Below, in pieces: positions 13,298-22,100 of a stretch of DNA of 24,530 nt. Position numbers and translations under genes: made by a program. Under the pieces are notes generated by a model. The model saw nothing but the letters and a program-made list of their open reading frames with translations, made no database searches and had not been told where the DNA came from. Origin of the DNA: a virus; the IMG/VR virus record IMGVR_UViG_3300020169_000109, positions 1-24,530 of that record; one strand, 5' to 3'. Within the stretch, counting starts at the first letter, position 1. Each line of letters begins with the position of its first letter.

Positions 13298-13652
13298 TAA
13301 GTGGCAAAAAAATAGCAATGTCGGGATGACCAAAGAAAAATACCTGGAGATGGAGGAACAATTAGGAAGAGAACCAAACCCCGATAACTGCCCTCCAGGT
13401 ATAGAAGACTTTCCTGATTCTGTGTCTGAGTCTATCCAGATATTTAATTATCTAGGAGACAGAGTTTATCCAGAGATAGGATATATGGGCAAGGACTATA
13501 CAAATTTACCCATACTTATGGAAGTGTATAATATACAAGATAAAGATTTTTTATTAGAAACTTTATCTAGGCTTGACGCAGAGGCAATAAAAGTTTCTCA
13601 AGAGAGACTAAAACGCCAATACGACAAGATGAAGAGTAAATCACGTGGCTGA
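13239..13652 (+). CDS. Tail assembly chaperone frameshift extension (T-like)
   Basis: The frame opens after the TAG at 13236-13238 and ends with TGA at 13650-13652. Relative to the upstream chaperone it is in the +1 (equivalently -2) frame. Possible starts (TTG 13242, GTG 13260) have no ribosome site, so expression as a fusion is more likely. A +1 slip at 13271 would give a 261-residue fusion; a -2 slip at 13289 a 262-residue one. The T part contains ELLWERFDKWQ, LEMEEQLGREPNPDNCPPG, YMGKDYTNLPILMEVYNI and a C-terminal helix LLETLSRLDAEAIKVSQERL. In lambda the T extension recruits tail tube protein to the tape measure complex. The 3' end overlaps the tape measure start by 8 bases. Confidence 0.7.
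   Translation, partial: SLTLPTFVEDQKELLWERFDKWQKNSNVGMTKEKYLEMEEQLGREPNPDNCPPGIEDFPDSVSESIQIFNYLGDRVYPEIGYMGKDYTNLPILMEVYNIQDKDFLLETLSRLDAEAIKVSQERLKRQYDKMKSKSRG
13268..13297 (+). other. Candidate programmed frameshift region (+1 or -2)
   Basis: Two positions allow perfect re-pairing into the T frame. AAA (13271-13273) can slip +1 to AAA (13272-13274), with an AGA codon next in the zero frame. GAG (13289-13291) can slip -2 to GAG (13287-13289), close to the zero-frame stop TGA at 13295. No -1 heptamer helps, because the -1 frame is not the T frame. Confidence 0.5.
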
Positions 13653-16600
13653 TAGTTCAGTATTATTAGAAGTAATAGTTGAAGGCAAAAATATTAAAGT
13701 TGTCCAGAGAGATGTGGAAAGCTTAACTGCGTCTGTCAATAAAGCTGCGGGTGCTGAAGAGGAAAGTACTAAAGGTAAAAAGAGAGGTAAAAAAGCTACT
13801 GATGATTTAACTGATTCTAATAAAAATTATAATAGGGGTCAGAAAGGTGTAGCTGGTTCTACCTCTAACAGTACTAAAGCTTTTAGTAAACAGAGAGACC
13901 TTCTTGGCGGCGGTTCTTCCGGACTTGTCGGGGCTTATGCTACTCTTGCGGCTAACATTTTTGCTGCAACCGCTTTGTTTGGTGCTTTACAAAGAGCCGC
14001 GCAAATAGAGCAACTAAGTAGAGGTCTTGTAGAGCTGGGCAAGGCCTCAGGCTTATCGCTCGGTACTCTTTCAAATGGTTTGAGACAAGCTACCGGAGAC
14101 GCTATTAGTTTGGAACAAGCTATGAGATCCACAGTAGCTATCACTAGTGCAGGGCTAGATCCTAGCTCTATTGAGGCATTTGGATCCGCAGCTAGAAATA
14201 TTGCGTTAGCGTTGGGTAGAGACACCACGGACTCTTTAGACAGGTTAACTCGCGGTGTTACTAAACTAGAGCCCGAATTACTAGACGAATTAGGGTTATT
14301 TATACGAGTCGATGAAGCCGCTGAAAAATACGCTTTAACTATAGGTAAAGCCGCATCTCAACTTACCAGTTTCGAGAAACGATTAGCTTTCCAGAATGCC
14401 ACTTTAGAACAAGCTAAAGAAAAGTATGGCTCTATAGGAGAGTCCATAGATGTTAATCCCTATGATAAACTAGCTGCCGCCTTGCAAGACTTAGCAAAAA
14501 TTATTGGTTCGGGTCTTAACACTGTCTTAGCTCCTTTAATAGGTTACTTAGCTACTAGCCCCACAGCTTTGGCTGCAGGTATAGCTCTTCTGGGGGGAAA
14601 AGTTTTACAATCTGCTATTGGCGCTCTGGTTCGGTTCGATACTACAGCCGAAAACGCTACTAAAAACCAAAAAAAGCTTAGCCAGCAACTAGCAAAACAG
14701 TTACCCCAACTCAACAACTCTTCTAAAACTTTAAAAAAAGTAACAGACGCAATGGCGGAAGGCTCAGTTTCTACAGAGGATTTAAAGTCAGCCTTAACTC
14801 AACAAGAAAATATTGTGAGAAGAACTAATAAATCTATGGGAACGTTATATGTTGGATTAGGTAAGGTAGGAACTCAGAATAAAAACGCAAAAAAAGCGGT
14901 ACAGTTACTAAATACTGGCCTGATGAACAATCATATAGAAACGGCCAAGGTCGCTACATCAGAAGCTGTCGCAGCTATTCAAGCTGGAAACTTTGGCTTA
15001 GCTTTAACAAAATTAAAAGTTAAAACAACCTCTTATGGTTTGGCAGCGAATACCGCAAAACTAACTACAACAGGTCTCTCAGCATCTTTCGCCGTAGCTA
15101 AGGTAAGGGCTCTTTCGTTTGCCTCTTCTTTAGTTGTTGTTGGCGCTTCCTTCCTAAAAGCAATCCCTTTTATAGGTACTTTTATAGCTATAGGTACTAT
15201 ACTTTGGGATATTTTTAAAGGTATTTGGAACTATTTTAAAAGCGACGACACCAAACAATTTGAAAGCCAAGTAAGTAATTTGTCAGATACTACTAAAGAT
15301 CTAGCTGAAGGACTAAGAGAAGTAGACAAAAGTTTAGTAGGTCAAAGTAGAATAATAGTTAAAACCTCTGATACTTATGGCGCTTTAGCTAATAATATTA
15401 GTCAATACTTAGGGGAATATGAAAAGCTAGGAAAAGGAGGTACAGACCAAGAGCGATTAGATTTGCTTAATCAATACATAAAGGGTTCAGAACTTCTTTC
15501 TATAAAAAGAGATGAACTGGTAAAAAATAGTAATTTAGAAGAGTTAAGCACTAAAGAACAGTTAAAATTAACTAAAGCACTTCTATCTGAAACACAAAAA
15601 AGAGCAATGTCGATTAAGACTGTGGGAGAGGCGTCCAAAGAAGTAAATGATCAATTTAAAAAACTACAACAAGGCTTAAAAATAACAACCCCATTTACTG
15701 AAGCTACTGGAGCTGTTTCCGCTCTTTCTCAGGCAATAAAAAAAGCAGAGGAACAAGGAAAGGACATAGGTTCTGCAATTTTGGAAAACCTAGACACTGC
15801 TACTATAGACTACTTAGGTTTAGATGAACAAGCGAATAAATTAAAAGAAATTGAGGCTGGTATTAAAGCAATCGATAGAGATGCGATAGCAAAAAAAGGG
15901 GACGCAGAAGATAATTGGATGGCTTGGACTTTTGGCTCTAAACAATTGAAAGATAGGCTGTTAGGAGAGATTAAGGCAGGAACAGAGGAAGCTGCAAAGT
16001 TAGCAGCATTAAAAGAACAAGAGGACTCAACATCTGAAGGAATAAAAGAACAGGTAGAACAAAGAAGACAAGTTTTAAAAACTTTAGATGACACCTTAAG
16101 ACTCAGCAAAGTACAAATTGCTGCTGAAAAGTCACAAATCGCTATACTTAAAAAAAGTAATATAAATCAAGAAGCAAACATAAGAAACATAGATGCTGCA
16201 GAAAATAAACTTTTAGACACAAAAATAGAAGCAAACAAGGCTGTTCATGATGAGTTTAACGTTAGGAAGAAAGCCTTTGATATTAACCTTGAAGCTGCTA
16301 AAGCTGCTTCTGATGCTGCTTCTGCTGCTGGAGCAAACTCTGCTGAAGCTATTTCAGCAGCAGCAACTTTAGCAGAGTTAAAGGACAGGGAAATAGATCT
16401 GAATGCTGAAGACAATAAATTAACAAATGAAGGTTTAGAACTGGCAGCGAGTAAGATTAGTGAAAAGCAAACTGAATTAAATGTTCAGAACGGGATTATG
16501 GCTGCACTACAAGAAACTCAAAAGTACGAGCACGAGTCTCTTAAGTTAAGGGAAAGATATGCTAAACTTAGCAACGACATAGCAAACTCTCAAGCGGCTA

Positions 16601-18432
16601 TAGCAAGGTCAGCGCTAGAGCTTTCAAGAGCAAAAACAGGAACTGGACTAACAGAAGAAGACACGGCAAACTTAGACAGAACAGCGGCTGATAGAATAAA
16701 AACACAAGAAGAAGCTAGTCTCGTTTTAAAAAAAGAAGGGATAGAGCTAGAATACAATCTTCTAGATGCTAAACTAAAAGTGATGTTAGCTGAGTTAGAA
16801 GTAGCGCTTGAAAAAGGAAAACTAGGAAAGGATCAATATAACTCCGCTAAAAAAGCATTAGATTTGGTGGATATTGCAGCTACAAAGGAACAGGCAATTG
16901 AACACGCAAAGCAAAAATCGAAAGAAAGAATAACCCTCGCAGAAAATAAAGCCCAAATATCTAGAATTAAAGCGGACGATGCCGCGGATAGACGACGTAT
17001 AGTAGAGCTACGAAATAGAGCCGATTTCTACGAAAGTCTGGGGGACATAGCAACTGCTACTGCAATGAGAGAGCTCGCCCTTACACAGGAAAGAGCAATT
17101 TTAGAGCAACAAATACAGGCCGGAAAAACAGCGGGTTTAGATGTATCAGCAGTAGAATTCGATAGATTAAAGAAAATGCAAGAACTCATAGCAGCTCAAA
17201 AAGGAGTTGTAGCAGCAGCCTCTCAAGGCGCTACAACTGCAGATAGAGTGAAAAGTTTTCAAGGAGCAGGAGGGTTTGGTGCGATTGATAAAGCCGCCGA
17301 AGGCCAAAAAGAAATATTAACGGAAAGAAAAACAGAAATAATACAATCTTCCACACTTGGATCAAGAACTCCAGAACAACAAGCAGAACTAGACGGAATA
17401 GGAGTAGCTCTTGAACGTATTCCTTTGGAAGCTTCTAGAGCTAAGATTGCTGCTATGAGGGAACAGTTAAGCCCAATGCTGGAAGAGTTAAAGCAACTAG
17501 GGCCCCAAGGAGCTGTAGCTGCTGCAATAGGGGAAGGGTCTTTTGTGATACAAGACAGTCTGACTGTCTTAGGTACTGCCGCCTCAACCAGCGCGGAAAA
17601 ACTGGCAGCTGTTGCTTCAATGGTTGGAGCTGTGGCAAGCATTATGAGCGCATCTTCCGACTCAAAAATAGCATCTATAGATGCGGAAATTGCTGCAGAG
17701 AAGAAAAGAGACGGAAAATCTGCAGCAAGTTTATCAAAAATTAAAAGTATGGAAGCTAAGAAAGAGAAGATGGCAAGAAAAGCTTTTGACGTAAATAAGA
17801 AATTGCAAATGGCTTCAATTATGATATCTACTGCTTCTGCAGCTATGGCAGCTTGGGCGCCTCCTCCTTTAGGCGCAGGACCTGTACTGGGAGGCTTTTT
17901 AACAGCAGCGATCATAGCTATGGGAGCAGCTCAATTAGCAATTGTAGCAGGAACTTCTTACCAGGGAGGAGGCTCAGGAGGAGGAGGTAGTATGCCTTCT
18001 TCCATTAGCGTAGGAGAGAGATCAAACTCTGTAGATGTATCACAGAAAGCTTCAGGATCAGAACTCGCAGGACTTCGTGGAGGAAATACTGCAAATATAG
18101 GAGGAATGCCTCCTACTCCAGCTTTCATGGGCTCTAAATATCGTGCCGCTGGCGGACCAACCGCCGGATACGTTGTCGGAGAGCAAGGTCCAGAATTATT
18201 TGTTCCAGAAACTTCAGGAAGAGTTGTTCCTAATGATGAAATGCGTAACTCTCAACCTCTCAATGTTAACTTTACTATTCAAGCAATCGATTCTTCTAAT
18301 TTCACAGACGCCCTAACAACTCAGCGTGGAAATATTATAGGCATGATTCGAGAAGCCGCCAATACCTATGGAGAAACTTTTTTAGAGTCCGTAAACGACA
18401 CAGCAATCACAACAGGAAACGGTAAAATCTAA
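13645..18432 (+). CDS. Tail tape measure protein
   Basis: A 1595-residue protein, by far the longest complete one here, started by GTG overlapping the chaperone stop. It sets tail length and leads DNA ejection. Hydrophobic segments lie at about 93-116 (LVGAYATLAANIFAATALFG), 296-320 (LAPLIGYLATSPTALAAGIA), 490-525 (VVVGASFLKAIPFIGTFIAI) and 1390-1437. Between about 545 and 1390 it is almost all charged helix/coiled coil rich in Ala, Glu, Lys. The C-terminus has the tape measure signature GGPTAGYVVGEQGPELFVP (about 1503-1521) followed by SGRVVPND. At the usual ~1.5 angstrom per residue it predicts a tail of roughly 240 nm, a long siphovirus tail. I see no lysozyme or peptidase motif. Confidence 0.9.
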   Translation: MADSSVLLEVIVEGKNIKVVQRDVESLTASVNKAAGAEEESTKGKKRGKKATDDLTDSNKNYNRGQKGVAGSTSNSTKAFSKQRDLLGGGSSGLVGAYATLAANIFAATALFGALQRAAQIEQLSRGLVELGKASGLSLGTLSNGLRQATGDAISLEQAMRSTVAITSAGLDPSSIEAFGSAARNIALALGRDTTDSLDRLTRGVTKLEPELLDELGLFIRVDEAAEKYALTIGKAASQLTSFEKRLAFQNATLEQAKEKYGSIGESIDVNPYDKLAAALQDLAKIIGSGLNTVLAPLIGYLATSPTALAAGIALLGGKVLQSAIGALVRFDTTAENATKNQKKLSQQLAKQLPQLNNSSKTLKKVTDAMAEGSVSTEDLKSALTQQENIVRRTNKSMGTLYVGLGKVGTQNKNAKKAVQLLNTGLMNNHIETAKVATSEAVAAIQAGNFGLALTKLKVKTTSYGLAANTAKLTTTGLSASFAVAKVRALSFASSLVVVGASFLKAIPFIGTFIAIGTILWDIFKGIWNYFKSDDTKQFESQVSNLSDTTKDLAEGLREVDKSLVGQSRIIVKTSDTYGALANNISQYLGEYEKLGKGGTDQERLDLLNQYIKGSELLSIKRDELVKNSNLEELSTKEQLKLTKALLSETQKRAMSIKTVGEASKEVNDQFKKLQQGLKITTPFTEATGAVSALSQAIKKAEEQGKDIGSAILENLDTATIDYLGLDEQANKLKEIEAGIKAIDRDAIAKKGDAEDNWMAWTFGSKQLKDRLLGEIKAGTEEAAKLAALKEQEDSTSEGIKEQVEQRRQVLKTLDDTLRLSKVQIAAEKSQIAILKKSNINQEANIRNIDAAENKLLDTKIEANKAVHDEFNVRKKAFDINLEAAKAASDAASAAGANSAEAISAAATLAELKDREIDLNAEDNKLTNEGLELAASKISEKQTELNVQNGIMAALQETQKYEHESLKLRERYAKLSNDIANSQAAIARSALELSRAKTGTGLTEEDTANLDRTAADRIKTQEEASLVLKKEGIELEYNLLDAKLKVMLAELEVALEKGKLGKDQYNSAKKALDLVDIAATKEQAIEHAKQKSKERITLAENKAQISRIKADDAADRRRIVELRNRADFYESLGDIATATAMRELALTQERAILEQQIQAGKTAGLDVSAVEFDRLKKMQELIAAQKGVVAAASQGATTADRVKSFQGAGGFGAIDKAAEGQKEILTERKTEIIQSSTLGSRTPEQQAELDGIGVALERIPLEASRAKIAAMREQLSPMLEELKQLGPQGAVAAAIGEGSFVIQDSLTVLGTAASTSAEKLAAVASMVGAVASIMSASSDSKIASIDAEIAAEKKRDGKSAASLSKIKSMEAKKEKMARKAFDVNKKLQMASIMISTASAAMAAWAPPPLGAGPVLGGFLTAAIIAMGAAQLAIVAGTSYQGGGSGGGGSMPSSISVGERSNSVDVSQKASGSELAGLRGGNTANIGGMPPTPAFMGSKYRAAGGPTAGYVVGEQGPELFVPETSGRVVPNDEMRNSQPLNVNFTIQAIDSSNFTDALTTQRGNIIGMIREAANTYGETFLESVNDTAITTGNGKI

Positions 18433-19160
18433 TGGCATACATGGACATACTCCCAGACCCAGATAGAAAGATAATGAACTCTGGAAAACAAAATGATGTA
18501 TCGGGCACTGCAGGGCCAGGCTTCGCTTCCGTAAAGTTTTCTTCGAATCAACCTACTATGGTATCTCGAACGAATGGGGGAAGAGTAGTTACTCGATCTC
18601 AAGCTACTCAATACTGGCAAATTGATATTAGCTATAATCCCCTTACGAGAGATGAGTTTGAGCCCGTGAATTCTTTTCTTATGTCAAGACAAGGTCGTCT
18701 TTCCCCTTTCTATGTAGTATTGCCCCAGTATTCCGTTTCTAGAGATTCTACTTTTGCTACTTATGCGGCTTCGAATACTATTTCTACTGTAGGAGCCACG
18801 AATTCCGGAGCTACTAAATTAACAGCTCAGGGCTTTACAGCTGAGGGCTTAAATAATACAAATAGTCCTCGTCCCGGAGATATGTTTACTATCGAAGATA
18901 CTGAAAATTCTAATCATGTTAAAGCTTATATGATTACAAGAGTAGAAACCAACGATGATCACGATGGTACTCAACCTACTGATAGTCAGAGGATAATTCA
19001 TTTTAATCCTCCAATGATTTATTCCTCTGGCACCACTACTACTATTAATTTCACTGCACCCAAAGTCAGAGTAATTTCAACAAAGAATGTAACAGACTAT
19101 TCACTCGGAACTAATAATTTATACCAGTTCAATTTATCTCTAGAAGAGGCATTACCATAA
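18432..19160 (+). CDS. Minor tail protein (distal tail / tip)
   Basis: A 242-residue beta-rich protein; its ATG overlaps the tape measure stop by one base (TAATG). Visible blocks: MAYMDILPDPDRKIMNSGKQ, TRSQATQYWQIDISYNPLTR, FEPVNSFLMSRQGRLSPFYV, LPQYSVSRDS, RPGDMFTIEDTENSNHVKAY, INFTAPKVRVIS and a C-terminal LYQFNLSLEEALP. Its position right after the tape measure and before the giant tip protein is that of lambda gpM/distal-tail proteins, which nucleate the tube on the tip complex. The ending F-x-L-x-L-E-E-A resembles minor tail proteins that finish with a beta strand. No enzymatic motif. The exact family is not certain. Confidence 0.6.
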   Translation: MAYMDILPDPDRKIMNSGKQNDVSGTAGPGFASVKFSSNQPTMVSRTNGGRVVTRSQATQYWQIDISYNPLTRDEFEPVNSFLMSRQGRLSPFYVVLPQYSVSRDSTFATYAASNTISTVGATNSGATKLTAQGFTAEGLNNTNSPRPGDMFTIEDTENSNHVKAYMITRVETNDDHDGTQPTDSQRIIHFNPPMIYSSGTTTTINFTAPKVRVISTKNVTDYSLGTNNLYQFNLSLEEALP

Positions 19161-22100
19161 ATGGCTAAGTTAGACTCCAATCCCACTCTTTCAGTACACC
19201 TTGAAGAGAATCGTCCTTTTGTATATGCTCATCTTGTTAAGTTTGAGAGACCCCTAAAAGAATGGACCGATCCAAATGCCACGGTACTTTATAGCGAAAA
19301 GTATAGTAGGTATGTGCATATTACTGATGCTTCTTATGCTATTAATTTTGACGATAAATCAAAATACTACGCAGGTCAAACTCTTACAGATAACCCTACA
19401 CAAACTTATTACCCTAATAAACTAGTTAATGTTAGTTCCGTACAAGACTCCGCAGAAAGCAAAGTAGCTACCTTTAATATCACGCTTGCTGCTGATGCTA
19501 TTGATGCCGCCCTTTATTCTCAAACGGTTGTATTTACAACTTCAGGTTCCGACTACTTTCTAGAGGCCACAGACAGTTTTTCAGCAGTAGGGTTTTCTGA
19601 AGGAGACCTTCTATACTTGAATTCTTCTGATAGCGGAATAAATAGCTTTAAGAAGTGTAGAATTGTAGCTTTTAGTAACGGCGGCAAAAAGATTAAAGTT
19701 TCAGAGGAAACCATTCCTTTTGTTGATGCCACGGTCAGCCCGGCGATAGCTTGGGTAGAATCGGGAAAAACCTACGATATTACACAATCCAGCACTGAAC
19801 TGACTGCGGTAACTTTAGACCAAAAATCTGCTAATTTTATAAATCGTCAAGTATCTATTTATAAAGCTTTCTTTTACGAAGATGAGCCTGATGTTTTTAT
19901 TGGCTCTCCCGTACTCTTATTTAGCGGCATTGTTGCTTCTGCTAATTTTAAAGAAGACCCTCAAAAAGGCGCTACTATATCTTGGGTCTGCAAAAGTCAC
20001 TGGGGAGATTTTCAACAAGTTAAAGGTAGAATGGGTTCCGATGAAATTCATAGAGCTTTAGATAGTAATGGGAATCCACAACCACTTGTTACTGTTCGAC
20101 CTGAGTATGCGCAAGACTTAGGGTTTCAACATGCTAATAATGCCGTAAATATTATTGGATTATACACTACCGTAGAAACTCGAATGGTAGAGAAATGGAG
20201 AAATAAACTCTTTGGAACAAAGAAGTATGTGGAAGAAGAGTACGATGTACTTAATGAGGTCGACCTTCGATTTAATTTAGCCGCAAAGTATATCCCAGTT
20301 GTGTATGGTGTTCGTAGGCTAGGAGGAACTTCTTTTTTCGCGGACACAAATACCACCGCCTCAAAACTATATATTGCGGAAACTTTAGCGGAAGGACCGA
20401 TACAAAGTATTTTAAACGTATACGTGGAAGACCAACCCCTTGTCTGTATCTCAGAACAAGATTCCGATGTGCGCGGGAACATCTCGGATGCTGTAGATGT
20501 AGTTTGTTATGGTAGAGCAGATAAAGGCCAAGTTCTATTAGGTACACCTTCCATAGGGTCTACTTTTAACACTAGTAATGGATACCTCCAAAATGCTCAA
20601 CTAGCTTACGAAGACGAAGAAAGAGTGTTAATAGAACAAAGTCTAGCTGGAGCAGAGGAGGCTGCTAATGCACTTACAGGAAAGGGGTATGGAAAATCTG
20701 GAACAGCTTGGAACGTACCTAACCTATATTCTACAGTTGAAGAGGGAGCTAGAGGAATAACACACAACCGAGGAATTAAATTAAGCTCCCCAGGTGATAT
20801 ACGTCTTGAATTTAAAGCTGGATTATCAGATCAACTAGCTTCTTCGTCTTTTGCAACTATAGGAAATGCTACTGGATTTAAACTACAGGCAGATTATTTT
20901 GGAGCGTCTTCTGGGTCTCAGTATTGGGGTGGAGAGCACAGAGTACTTGATACTGCTTATGTTACAAGCGAGTTTGGAATTTCTTCGGAACAAACATCTG
21001 CTCCTAGTATAGAATATGTTATTAAAGGAAAAATGGTTGAAAGTTACAACTATGATGGCAGTTTTGGTCACATAGGCTCTGGAGAAAGCGAAAGTAATTT
21101 CTCTCTTGGGGATACAGTAACTATAAAAAATATAGGTGGTACTACTTTAGCGTTAAACGTCACTATTATTGATAAGTGGTACTATTTTGACTCGGAAGCA
21201 AATCAGAATTATAGATTCAGGTGGAGCCTTACCTCCGCACAGGAAGAACTGTTATTAGATGCTAAATCTTTTTATATGGAAAAAGGTACAGATACCTGGA
21301 CTATGGCTACTTATGACTATAAAGAAGGCAATGTTGTCTTTAGCGTAGAAAAAACACTTAAAGACGAAGTTGATACTGTAGAAAGTACTGCCACCTCTGA
21401 TGCCACGGTAACCACTACTTTAGGTATTTTATCCCAAGCAGACTTGGGTGGTGGTTCTGCAATGTCACTTGGCCTGGAAGCTAATTTGAATATAGCCTTA
21501 GATGGTGTTAGCTCTTCTATTCCTTCGACTATGAGCTCTACTGTAAGTATCACTACTACTGCTACCGAAAGCGGGACTGAAATAACTTTACCTAATGTAA
21601 GTACTAATGACCTGTCCACTGTAGTAGCTTCTTCCGATGTTACTACTTATGTGTATGTAATGAATAAGATAAAATTAGCTACAAACTCTAATCTTAGTGC
21701 CGTCACAGACTATTATGTAGGTAAAACTGTCGTTTTGGTAAAAGTCGATAATAACGGAAATAAAGTCGAAATTACTAAAAGTATCACTGGGTATGAACCT
21801 ACCGAAAGAGTACTAACAATAACACCTGATTTTATACAATCAGAAATACCTGGACCGTCAGATACCGTATCTATTCTAGGAACCGCCGAAGGTAGAGACG
21901 TTAGACCTACTAACAACTTCGCCCTTATGTTGTTAGATTATCTTCAGAGTAAGAGATATGGTGCAGGGTTAGGATTAGATTCTAAAATAAATAAAAATAG
22001 CTTTTTGCAATCGGCTAGAACTTGCGACACTCGTTCAGATATTACCATAAAAGCTAATTCTGCGGGGGTAAGTTTAGGTGAAATTTTTACCTACTCCCCA

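Noticed and set aside
16290-16380. Run of GCT/GCA codons in the tape measure gene as a tandem repeat
   Set aside because: It is an Ala-rich helix with irregular codons and no exact repeat unit.
17259-17915. A 218-codon open frame on the minus strand inside the tape measure gene
   Set aside because: It is the antisense shadow of an Ala-rich coding region, with no ribosome site or recognisable protein features.
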